Below, piece by piece: positions 1 through 7,437 of a DNA stretch of 13,415 nucleotides (the stretch's first letter is position 1; each line of letters begins with the position of its first letter). The position numbers and the translations under genes were made by a program. Source of the DNA: an uncultured Clostridia bacterium (GTDB lineage Bacteria; Bacillota; Clostridia; Lachnospirales; Lachnospiraceae); the NCBI GenBank assembly GCA_947178015.1, contig CAMWWW010000025.1, positions 1 through 13,415 on the forward strand. The letters run 5' to 3'. The notes under the pieces are model-generated. The model worked only from the letters and a program-made list of their open reading frames with translations, did no database searches and was not told where the DNA came from.

Positions 1-81
1 GTGACGGAGGAAATAGCTGCGCTGGCTATGCGGACCATCTTCAAAAATGATTATAGGAACCCCCTTTCCATAAATCTATGA
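1..81 (+). CDS. Possible 3' end of an upstream gene (partial)
   Basis: Frame 1 is open from the left edge to a TGA at 79-81, giving 26 residues that end in NPLSINL. A second frame is also open from the edge, to a TGA at 48-50, so the reading frame is uncertain. I do not recognise either tail. No factor-independent terminator with a T-run follows before the ileS promoter at 129. This could equally be non-coding sequence. Confidence 0.2.
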   Translation: MTEEIAALAMRTIFKNDYRNPLSINL

Positions 82-89
82 GTAAGCGT

Positions 90-124
90 CTATAAATTAT
101 GGATGCCATATCTCAAATTTATAG
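90..124. repeat. 9-bp inverted repeat upstream of the ileS promoter
   Basis: CTATAAATT (90-98) is the exact reverse complement of AATTTATAG (116-124). Inside it ATGG (99-102) can pair with CCAT (106-109), so the RNA could form a stacked hairpin. It ends four bases before the -35 box at 129. No T-run follows, so it is a poor terminator. A protein-binding site or chance AT-rich symmetry are the alternatives. Confidence 0.4.
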
Positions 125-128
125 GTAC

Positions 129-157
129 TTGACAATAAAAATAGGAAAGTTTATAAT
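129..157 (+). promoter_or_regulatory. Consensus SigA-type promoter of ileS
   Basis: TTGACA (129-134) and TATAAT (152-157) match the housekeeping consensus perfectly and are separated by exactly 17 bases. Transcription should start near 164, just upstream of the T-box leader. A perfect promoter followed by a conditional terminator is the usual logic of T-box genes: initiation is constant and control is by attenuation. Confidence 0.88.
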
Positions 158-189
158 AAAACCATGAATTGCCATATGCAAAAATAACA

Positions 190-410
190 AGGATAGAGAG
201 AGTAATCTGTTTCCCAAAGGTACAGAGAGCTGGGAGGGTGCGATCCAGCACGAGTAGGCGGCAGATGAAGATCACTCTGGAGTTGCATAGCTGAAGCGAG
301 TAGGCTTTGCCGGTGTCCTGCCGTTATCCGGGACTCATATTACAGTATGTTGAAATAGGTGGTACAGCAGAGAATAACCTTTGCCCTGTTTGCAGGGTGA
401 AGGTTTTTTT
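190..410 (+). promoter_or_regulatory. Isoleucine T-box riboswitch (ileS leader)
   Basis: The leader senses uncharged tRNA-Ile. At the base of Stem I, AGAG (197-200) pairs with CTCT (275-278) and ATCTG (205-209) pairs with CAGAT (262-266). The internal loop between them has AGTA (201-204) on the 5' side and GAAG-ATC-A (267-274) on the 3' side. That is the canonical specifier loop, and the specifier codon ATC at 271-273 is an isoleucine codon. The distal part contains the typical AGAGAGCTGGG...GGTGCGA sequence. The T-box proper, AATAGGTGGTACAGCAG, starts near 355. Its TGGT (360-363) complements an ACCA tRNA 3' end, which fits the A73 discriminator of tRNA-Ile. A terminator follows at 376-410. 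The placement before ileS and the specifier agree independently. Confidence 0.93.
376..410 (+). terminator. T-box attenuator terminator
   Basis: AACCTTTGCCCTG (376-388) pairs with CAGGGTGAAGGTT (393-405) over 13 base pairs, including two G-T wobbles, around a TTTG loop. Seven T residues (404-410) follow. The 5' arm lies just after the T-box sequence, so antiterminator and terminator are mutually exclusive. The hairpin lies wholly upstream of the ileS start. Confidence 0.9.
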
Positions 411-476
411 AGCAGTTGGGAAGAGCTGCGCAGCATGACAGCTTTTTGCCGCCAGAATAGAAATGGAGGAGAAAAC

Positions 477-3400
477 GTGTATAACAAGGTGTCAACGGAC
501 TTGAACTTTGTGGAGAGAGAAAAAAAGATTGAGCAATTCTGGAAGGATAATGATATTTTTAAGAAGAGTATGGAAAATCGGAGGGAAGGGGATACGTATA
601 CCTTCTATGATGGACCGCCCACCGCGAATGGCAAGCCACATATCGGGCATGTGCTGACCCGCGTGATTAAGGATATGATTCCAAGATACCGCACAATGAA
701 GGGATATATGGTACCGAGAAAAGCGGGATGGGACACGCATGGGCTTCCTGTAGAATTGGAGGTGGAGAAGCTCTTAGGGCTGAATGGAAAAGAGCAGATA
801 GAGGGATATGGCGTGGAGCCCTTTATCAGTCATTGTAAGGAGAGTGTCTGGAAGTATAAGGGGATGTGGGAGGATTTCTCAGGAACCGTGGGTTTCTGGG
901 CAGATATGGAACATCCATATGTCACTTATGAAAATGACTTTATTGAATCGGAATGGTGGGCGCTTAAGCAGATCTGGGAGAAGAAGCTTCTGTATAAGGG
1001 CTTCAAGATTGTTCCTTATTGCCCGCGCTGCGGAACACCGCTTTCCAGCCATGAGGTCGCTCAGGGCTACAAGGATGTAAAAGAGAAATCGGCGATTGTA
1101 AAATTTAAGGTTAAGAACGCAGAAAAGGAATATATTCTTGCGTGGACGACCACACCATGGACGCTTCCATCTAATGTGGCGCTTTGTGTGAATCCTTTGG
1201 AGAGTTATGTGAAGGTAAGGATGAAGGAAGAGGATGTCATCTATTATATGGCGGAGGCTCTTTGCGACACAGTCCTTTCAGAAAATACGTATGAGATATT
1301 GGAGCGCTTTACCGGGAAGGAATTTGAGTATACCGAGTATGAGCCTTTGTTTGATTTTGTGATAGATATCTGCCAAAAGCAGAATAAGAAATCACATTTT
1401 GTGACCTGCGACGGTTATGTTACGTTGACGGACGGCACAGGAGTTGTGCATATTGCGCCTGCATTTGGCGAGGATGATGCAAATGTGGGAAGAAATTATG
1501 ATCTTCCTTTTGTGCAGCTAGTGGATACGAAGGGAGAGATGACCAAGGAGACACCATGGCATGGTGTATTCTGCAAAAAGGCAGATAAGGAGATCCTAAT
1601 CGATCTGGATAAGCGAGGGCTTTTATTTGCCGCTCCAACCTTTGAACACAGCTATCCGCACTGCTGGAGATGTGATACACCGCTTATCTATTATGCAAGA
1701 GAGTCGTGGTTTATCAAGATGACGGCTGTGAAAGAAGAGTTGATTCAGAATAATAACACGATCCATTGGATACCAGAGAGTATAGGAAAAGGGCGCTTTG
1801 GCGACTGGCTGGAGAATATTCAGGATTGGGGTATCAGCCGCAATCGTTATTGGGGAACCCCACTGAATATCTGGGAGTGTGCGTGCGGGGAACAGCATGC
1901 CATAGGAAGTATTCAGGAATTAAAGGAAATGTCCGATAATTGTCCTGAACAGATTGAGCTGCACCGGCCATTTATCGACGCAGTAACGATTTCATGCCCG
2001 AAGTGCGGCAAAGAGATGAGGCGTGTGCCGGAGGTGATTGACTGCTGGTTTGATTCTGGAGCAATGCCGTTTGCGCAGCATCATTATCCATTTGAAAATA
2101 AGGAATTATTTGAAAAACAATTCCCGGCAGATTTTATCTCTGAGGCGGTGGATCAGACAAGAGGATGGTTTTATTCGCTGCTTGCAGAATCTACACTGCT
2201 CTTTCATAAGGCGCCGTATAAGAATGTAATTGTGCTGGGGCTTGTTCAAGATGAGAATGGACAGAAGATGAGCAAGTCCAAGGGAAATGCCGTTGATCCA
2301 TTTGAAGCGCTTGCAAAGCATGGCGCGGACGCGGTGCGATGGTATTTCTATATTAATAGCGCACCGTGGCTGCCAAATCGTTTTCATGACAAAGCTGTCA
2401 CGGAGGGACAGCGCAAATTTATGGGAACGTTGTGGAATTCCTATGTATTTTTTATTACTTATGCGAATATAGATAATTTTGACGCAACGAAATATTCCTT
2501 GGAGTATGATGCCCTTCCCATTATGGATAAATGGCTGCTGTCAAGGTTGAATACCGTGGTCGGGGAGGTCGACGACGATCTGATGAATTATCGGATTCCA
2601 GAGGCTGCAAGGTCGCTGCAAGATTTTGTCGACGAGTTAAGCAACTGGTATGTAAGGCGCTGCCGGGAGCGTTTTTGGGCAAAGGGTATGGAGCAGGATA
2701 AGGTTTGTGCTTATATGACCCTATACACAGCACTTGTGACAATCTGCAAGGCCGCGGCGCCTATGATTCCATTTATGACAGAGGAGATCTATCAGAATCT
2801 GGTGAGGACAAATGATAAGGCAGCGCCAGAGAGCATCCATCTGTGTGATTTCCCAGAGGTGAAAACAGAGTGGATTGACAAGCGCTTGGAGGCAGATATG
2901 GACGAGGTGGTCAAGGTTGTGGTGCTTGGCAGGGCATGCCGGAACGCAGCCGCCATCAAAAACCGCCAGCCGATCCGCGCGATGTTTGTAAAGACAGAAA
3001 AGGAAGAGCTTTCTGAATTCTATACAAAGATTATAGAAGAAGAGCTGAATGTCAAGAGCGTGCAGTATACAGACGATGTGAGAAGCTTTACCTCTTACAG
3101 CTTTAAGCCGCAGCTTCGCACATTAGGCAAGCGTTTTGGCAGTCAGATCCATGCATTGAAGGAGCTGCTTTCCGGTCTGAACGGCAATGAGGCGATGGAC
3201 GAGCTGAATGAGAAGGGCACTCTGACCGTGTTGCTGAACGGTAAAGAGGAGGCTATTGCAAAGGAAGATTTATTGATTGAGACAGCTCAGACAGAGGGAT
3301 ATGTGTCAGACAGCGATAATGGTATTACAGTTGTGCTGGATACCAATCTCACACCAGAGTTGATTGAGGAGGGGTATGTCAGAGAGCTGATCAGCAAGTT

Positions 3401-3620
3401 GCAGACCATGCGAAAGGAAGCAGGCTTTGAGGTGACGGATCACATCCGGGTATATCAGACAGAAAATGAAAAGCTTGCCGAGATTCTCAGAAAGCATGGA
3501 GAGGAGATCAGAAGAATCGTTTTGGCAGAAGAGATCGTGATCGGACAGCTTTCCGGCATCTCAAAGGAATGGGACATCAACGGAGAGAAAACAATGCTTG
3601 GTGTAGAAAAGACGATGTAG
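477..3620 (+). CDS. ileS: Isoleucyl-tRNA synthetase, type 2 (IleRS2)
   Basis: This cytosolic class I synthetase charges tRNA-Ile using ATP and edits misactivated valine. The start is GTG at 477, six bases after GGAGGA (465-470), giving 1047 residues beginning V/M-YNKVSTDLN. An in-frame TTG at 381 lies inside the attenuator and cannot be the start. The HIGH motif is at residues 55-58 and KMSKS at 597-601. The CP1 editing domain shows WTTTPWTLPSN from residue 223 and DGTGVVHIAP from 319. A mid-protein metal-site-like pair is C468/C470 with C507/C510. The conserved WFDSG block follows, then the anticodon-binding helical domain and a long C-terminal extension. About 1050 residues with the GPPTANGKPHIGH form of the signature is typical of the eukaryote-like type 2 enzymes, not the roughly 920-residue type 1 of Bacillus. 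Type 2 enzymes as a class tolerate mupirocin; resistance here is inferred. glgP starts 43 bases after the stop. Confidence 0.97.
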   Translation: MYNKVSTDLNFVEREKKIEQFWKDNDIFKKSMENRREGDTYTFYDGPPTANGKPHIGHVLTRVIKDMIPRYRTMKGYMVPRKAGWDTHGLPVELEVEKLLGLNGKEQIEGYGVEPFISHCKESVWKYKGMWEDFSGTVGFWADMEHPYVTYENDFIESEWWALKQIWEKKLLYKGFKIVPYCPRCGTPLSSHEVAQGYKDVKEKSAIVKFKVKNAEKEYILAWTTTPWTLPSNVALCVNPLESYVKVRMKEEDVIYYMAEALCDTVLSENTYEILERFTGKEFEYTEYEPLFDFVIDICQKQNKKSHFVTCDGYVTLTDGTGVVHIAPAFGEDDANVGRNYDLPFVQLVDTKGEMTKETPWHGVFCKKADKEILIDLDKRGLLFAAPTFEHSYPHCWRCDTPLIYYARESWFIKMTAVKEELIQNNNTIHWIPESIGKGRFGDWLENIQDWGISRNRYWGTPLNIWECACGEQHAIGSIQELKEMSDNCPEQIELHRPFIDAVTISCPKCGKEMRRVPEVIDCWFDSGAMPFAQHHYPFENKELFEKQFPADFISEAVDQTRGWFYSLLAESTLLFHKAPYKNVIVLGLVQDENGQKMSKSKGNAVDPFEALAKHGADAVRWYFYINSAPWLPNRFHDKAVTEGQRKFMGTLWNSYVFFITYANIDNFDATKYSLEYDALPIMDKWLLSRLNTVVGEVDDDLMNYRIPEAARSLQDFVDELSNWYVRRCRERFWAKGMEQDKVCAYMTLYTALVTICKAAAPMIPFMTEEIYQNLVRTNDKAAPESIHLCDFPEVKTEWIDKRLEADMDEVVKVVVLGRACRNAAAIKNRQPIRAMFVKTEKEELSEFYTKIIEEELNVKSVQYTDDVRSFTSYSFKPQLRTLGKRFGSQIHALKELLSGLNGNEAMDELNEKGTLTVLLNGKEEAIAKEDLLIETAQTEGYVSDSDNGITVVLDTNLTPELIEEGYVRELISKLQTMRKEAGFEVTDHIRVYQTENEKLAEILRKHGEEIRRIVLAEEIVIGQLSGISKEWDINGEKTMLGVEKTM

Positions 3621-3663
3621 AGTGTTACAATTTTTAGATAAAAATTTAAGGAGGACATCAAAG

Positions 3664-6129
3664 TTGAAAAGAAGGTTTGACAAGGAGTTTTTTAAGAGAA
3701 GTGTGCTGTATAATGTAAAGACATTATTCAGAAGAACGATCGAGGAGGCGACGCCGCATCAGATTTTTACGGCGGTTTCCTATGCAGTGAAGGATGCTAT
3801 TATTGATGCGTGGCTTGCGACGCAGAAGGAGTATGAGAAGAGTGATCCGAAGACAGTATATTATCTGTCCATGGAATTTTTGATGGGAAGAGCGCTTGGC
3901 AATAACCTGATTAACTTAACCTTTTATGACGGGGTGAAGGAGGCTCTAAAGGAGCTTGGCTGTGATATGAATCTGATTGAGGATCAGGAGCCGGATGCCG
4001 CTCTTGGAAATGGTGGTCTGGGGCGTCTGGCAGCATGCTTTTTGGATTCGCTTGCTTCTCTCGGCTATTCTGCTTATGGCTGCGGCATCCGCTACCGTTA
4101 CGGAATGTTTATGCAGAAGATTGAGGATGGCTATCAAGTGGAAGCTCCCGATGATTGGTTAAAGGACGGCAATCCATTTGAGATTCGCAGAGACGAGTAT
4201 GCGACAGAGGTAAAATTTGGCGGTTATGTGCGCGTGGTGAGAGACGCGAACGGCAGAGAGCATTTTATTCAGGAAAACTATCAGGTAGTCCGCGCAGTGC
4301 CTTACGATCTTCCGATTGTGGGTTATGGAAATAATGTGGTCAACACACTTCGCATCTGGGATGCGCAGCCAGTGCAGCGTTTTAATCTGGCATCTTTTGA
4401 TAAGGGAGATTATCAAACGGCGGTAGAGCAGGAAAATCTGGCAAGAACGATTGTCGAGGTGCTCTACCCGAACGATAACCACTATGCAGGTAAGGAGCTT
4501 CGCTTAAAACAGCAGTATTTCTTCATTTCCGCAAGCATCCAGACTGCGGTAAAGAAGTACAAGGATAAGCACAGCGATATTAAGAAATTGCATGAGAAGG
4601 TGACATTCCAGCTAAATGATACGCATCCTACTGTCACGGTGGCAGAGCTTATGAGAATCCTTATGGATGAGGAAGGACTTACATGGGAAGAGGCATGGAA
4701 TGTGACGACAAAGACCTGTGCTTACACCAATCACACGATTATGTCTGAGGCGCTGGAAAAATGGCCGATCGAGCTGTTCTCAAGGCTGCTTCCAAGAATC
4801 TACCAGATTGTGGAGGAGATTAACCGCCGCTTTATTCTGGAGATTCAGAATAAATATCCGGGACAGCAGGATAAAATAAAGAGTATGGCTATTATCTATG
4901 ATGGTCAGGTAAAGATGGCTCATCTTGCGATTGTTGGAGGCTTCTCTGTCAATGGTGTGGCAAAGCTGCATACAGAGATTCTCAAGAAAGAGACATTGCA
5001 TGACTTTTATCTGATGATGCCGGAGAAATTTAATAATAAAACAAATGGTATCACCCAGAGAAGATTTTTGCTTCACGCAAATCCGCTTTTGGCAAGTTGG
5101 GTGACAAATAAGATTGGGGATGGCTGGATCACAGATTTAATGCAGATGGATCGTTTGTCTGTCTATGTGGATGATGTAAAATGTCAGGAAGAATTTATGC
5201 AGATTAAGTATCAGAATAAGGTGCGTCTGGCAAAATATATTCTGGAGAACAATGGGGTGGAGATCGATCCGAATTCCATCTACGATGTTCAGGTAAAGCG
5301 TCTGCATGAATATAAGCGCCAGCTTTTGAATATCCTTCATGTGATGCATCTGTACAACGAGATTAAGGAAAATCCTGATATGGATTTCTATCCGAGAACC
5401 TTTATCTTTGGCGCAAAGGCAGCAGCGGGTTATCGCCGTGCAAAGCTGACCATTAAGCTGATCAACAGTGTCGCTGAGGTGATCAATAACGATAAGTCCA
5501 TCAATGGAAAACTGAAGGTGGTATTTATTGAAAATTACCGTGTATCCAATGCAGAGATTATCTTTGCTGCTGCTGATGTCAGCGAGCAGATCTCCACAGC
5601 AAGCAAAGAGGCTTCTGGTACCGGCAATATGAAGTTTATGCTGAATGGTGCGGTTACACTTGGAACCATGGATGGAGCCAATGTGGAGATCGTGGAGGAG
5701 GTAGGAGCAGAAAACGCCTTTATCTTTGGTCTAAGCTCTGACGAGGTTATCCGCTATGAAAATGAGGGCGGCTATAATCCGATGGATATTTTCAACAGCG
5801 ATCAGGCAGTCCGCAAGGTACTGATGCAGCTTATCAATGGATACTATGCACCAAATGATCCAGAATTGTTCCGTGAGATCTATGACTCCTTGCTAAACAC
5901 CAGACAGAGCGACAGGGCAGATACTTATTTTATCTTAAAAGATTTCCAGTCCTACGCTGAGGCACATAAAAAGGTGGATAAGGCATATCGTGACAGAAGT
6001 GCATGGGCGAGAATGGCAATGTTGAATACAGCAAAATGCGGCAAATTCTCCTCTGACAGAACCATCCAGAATTATGTAGATGATATCTGGCATCTGGACA
6101 AGGTAGAAGTGGAGCTTATCGAGGAATAA
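3664..6129 (+). CDS. glgP: Glycogen (alpha-glucan) phosphorylase
   Basis: This cytosolic PLP-dependent GT35 enzyme releases glucose-1-phosphate from alpha-1,4-glucan ends with inorganic phosphate. I choose the TTG start at 3664, nine bases after AAGGAGG (3648-3654). An in-frame GTG at 3622 overlaps the region just after ileS and lacks a good site. The product is 821 residues, normal for the family. Visible motifs include YLSMEFLMGRALGNN near the N-terminus, GNGGLGRLAACFLDS, FQLNDTHPT and the PLP-lysine motif EASGTGNMKFMLNG, with the Schiff-base lysine at residue 657. A small AT-only inverted repeat (AATTTTT 3629-3635, AAAAATT 3640-3646) sits directly before the ribosome binding site. No terminator or clear promoter separates it from ileS, so co-transcription under the T-box is possible. 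No other glycogen gene is present in the window. It could use maltodextrin rather than glycogen; sequence alone does not decide. Confidence 0.96.
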   Translation: MKRRFDKEFFKRSVLYNVKTLFRRTIEEATPHQIFTAVSYAVKDAIIDAWLATQKEYEKSDPKTVYYLSMEFLMGRALGNNLINLTFYDGVKEALKELGCDMNLIEDQEPDAALGNGGLGRLAACFLDSLASLGYSAYGCGIRYRYGMFMQKIEDGYQVEAPDDWLKDGNPFEIRRDEYATEVKFGGYVRVVRDANGREHFIQENYQVVRAVPYDLPIVGYGNNVVNTLRIWDAQPVQRFNLASFDKGDYQTAVEQENLARTIVEVLYPNDNHYAGKELRLKQQYFFISASIQTAVKKYKDKHSDIKKLHEKVTFQLNDTHPTVTVAELMRILMDEEGLTWEEAWNVTTKTCAYTNHTIMSEALEKWPIELFSRLLPRIYQIVEEINRRFILEIQNKYPGQQDKIKSMAIIYDGQVKMAHLAIVGGFSVNGVAKLHTEILKKETLHDFYLMMPEKFNNKTNGITQRRFLLHANPLLASWVTNKIGDGWITDLMQMDRLSVYVDDVKCQEEFMQIKYQNKVRLAKYILENNGVEIDPNSIYDVQVKRLHEYKRQLLNILHVMHLYNEIKENPDMDFYPRTFIFGAKAAAGYRRAKLTIKLINSVAEVINNDKSINGKLKVVFIENYRVSNAEIIFAAADVSEQISTASKEASGTGNMKFMLNGAVTLGTMDGANVEIVEEVGAENAFIFGLSSDEVIRYENEGGYNPMDIFNSDQAVRKVLMQLINGYYAPNDPELFREIYDSLLNTRQSDRADTYFILKDFQSYAEAHKKVDKAYRDRSAWARMAMLNTAKCGKFSSDRTIQNYVDDIWHLDKVEVELIEE

Positions 6130-6180
6130 TACGTTTTAGGCAAAGCGGATATCTATAATTTAAGGTGAAAAAGATAGTGC

Positions 6181-6218
6181 ATTTTGTGTCTGTGCGCTGC
6201 TTGGCACAAAATAGTTTT
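6181..6218 (+). terminator. Weak candidate terminator after glgP
   Basis: ATTTTGTG (6181-6188) is the exact reverse complement of CACAAAAT (6205-6212), with a 16-base loop. Only four T residues follow (6215-6218). The AT-rich stem, large loop and short T-run make termination inefficient at best. It may act as a partial terminator or a processing structure between glgP and galE. Confidence 0.3.
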
Positions 6219-6244
6219 ATATGCATGGGCATCTAAGGAATCTA

Positions 6245-6283
6245 TCAGCAGAGCGGATAGGGCGGAACGCTTTCTCTGCTTGA
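6245..6283 (+). repeat. Hairpin in the galE leader
   Basis: TC-AGCAGAG (6245-6253) pairs with CTCTGCT-(T)-GA (6274-6283), with one bulged T. An inner pairing of GCG (6253-6255) with CGC (6268-6270) is an alternative or extension. No T-run follows. The stem lies 35 bases before the galE start and leaves its ribosome binding site free. Its role is unknown; it could stabilise the galE portion of a processed transcript. Confidence 0.3.
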
Positions 6284-6317
6284 AGAAATAGAAAGCAGCG
6301 CAGAAAAGAGGGTTGAT

Positions 6318-7331
6318 ATGGCAGTTTTAGTGACAGGCGGCGCGGGATTTATTGGAAGCCACACCTGCATAGAGCTTTTGGAGGCAGGCTATGAGGTGGT
6401 TGTTGTAGATAATCTCTGTAATTCCAGTGCAGAGGCGGTGAGACGTGTGGAGGAGATCACGGGAAAGAAGATTACATTTTATGAGGCAGATCTGCTTGAC
6501 CGTGAGGCGATGGAGAAGATATTTGACAAAGAAGAGATTGAGTCAGTCATACATTTCGCGGGGCTTAAGGCTGTGGGCGAATCGGTTGAGAAGCCTCTGG
6601 AATATTATTATAATAATATCACAGGCACCTTAGTGCTCTGCGATGTGATGAGAAATCATGGGGTGAAGAAGATTGTGTTTAGCTCTTCTGCAACCGTGTA
6701 CGGAAGTCCGAAGAGTGTGCCGATCAAGGAGGATTTCCCACTGTCAGTGACAAACCCTTATGGCAGAACAAAATTAATGCTGGAGGAAATTCTCACCGAT
6801 CTCCACACAGCAGATCCAGAGTGGAATGTGATATTGCTTCGCTACTTTAATCCAGTTGGAGCACATAAAAGTGGAAGAATTGGCGAAGACCCGAAAGGGA
6901 TACCAAACAATCTGACGCCGTATATTACACAGGTGGTAGTTGGAAAGCTGAAAGAGGTTGGTGTATTCGGCAATGATTACCCGACTCCAGATGGAACGGG
7001 CGTGCGTGATTATATTCATGTGATGGATTTGGCAGCAGGACATGTAAAAGCGTTGAATATGCTGAAAAAGGAAAGTAAGGTACGCATTTATAATCTAGGA
7101 ACAGGCAAGGGCTACAGTGTGCTGGAGGTTGTAAAGGCATTTTCCAAGGCGGCAGGCAAGGATATTCCCTATGTGATTAAGCCGAGAAGAGCGGGCGATA
7201 TCGCAGAGTGCTATGCCGATCCAGCTCTTGCATATGAGGAGCTTGGATGGAAGGCAGAAAGAACACTAGACGATATGTGCGAGGACAGCCTGCGCTGGCA
7301 GTTAGCAAATCCAGAAGGTTATAATAAGTAG
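6318..7331 (+). CDS. galE: UDP-glucose 4-epimerase
   Basis: This cytosolic NAD-dependent enzyme interconverts UDP-glucose and UDP-galactose, for the Leland galactose pathway and for galactosylated polymers. It is a 337-residue extended short-chain dehydrogenase. The Rossmann motif GGAGFIGSH is at residues 7-15. The catalytic serine is S124 in SSSATVYG, and the YxxxK pair is Y148/K152 in NPYGRTK, almost exactly the positions in the E. coli enzyme. The C-terminal half has the family motifs RYFNPVGAHKSGRIGEDP, DYIHVMDLAAGHVKAL and RRAGDIAECYADP. The ATG at 6318 follows AGAGGG (6307-6312). It is 188 bases downstream of glgP, with a plausible metabolic link through UDP-glucose, and a strong terminator follows. 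I saw no convincing separate promoter. Related epimerases acting on UDP-GlcNAc cannot be fully excluded. Confidence 0.95.
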   Translation: MAVLVTGGAGFIGSHTCIELLEAGYEVVVVDNLCNSSAEAVRRVEEITGKKITFYEADLLDREAMEKIFDKEEIESVIHFAGLKAVGESVEKPLEYYYNNITGTLVLCDVMRNHGVKKIVFSSSATVYGSPKSVPIKEDFPLSVTNPYGRTKLMLEEILTDLHTADPEWNVILLRYFNPVGAHKSGRIGEDPKGIPNNLTPYITQVVVGKLKEVGVFGNDYPTPDGTGVRDYIHVMDLAAGHVKALNMLKKESKVRIYNLGTGKGYSVLEVVKAFSKAAGKDIPYVIKPRRAGDIAECYADPALAYEELGWKAERTLDDMCEDSLRWQLANPEGYNK

Positions 7332-7347
7332 TATCTTGTATATTAGG

Positions 7348-7386
7348 AAAGGTCTTGCCTAGAGAGTATGTAGGCAGACCTTTTTT
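7348..7386 (+). terminator. Terminator of galE
   Basis: AAAGGTC-(T)-TGCCT (7348-7360, one bulged T) pairs with AGGCAGACC plus three T (7372-7383) around an 11-base loop. Six T residues (7381-7386) follow on the plus strand. It lies between convergent genes. On the minus strand the stem is followed only by a broken T-tract, so it may also serve the anSME gene, but less well. Confidence 0.85.
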
Positions 7387-7437
7387 GATTTCGGTAGATA
7401 AAACCGTGCTTCCCCTGATTTGGATAAAGGAGACCGA

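Noticed and set aside
90..275. Minus-strand ORF of 61 codons across the T-box
   Set aside because: It is antisense to a promoter and a structured leader, lacks a ribosome binding site and resembles no family I know.
381..476. N-terminal extension of ileS from TTG at 381
   Set aside because: The TTG lies inside the attenuator hairpin and has no ribosome binding site. GTG at 477 follows GGAGGA and gives the normal IleRS2 N-terminus.
3622..3663. Start of glgP at GTG 3622
   Set aside because: No ribosome binding site is adjacent, while TTG at 3664 follows AAGGAGG at nine bases and gives the family's usual N-terminus.
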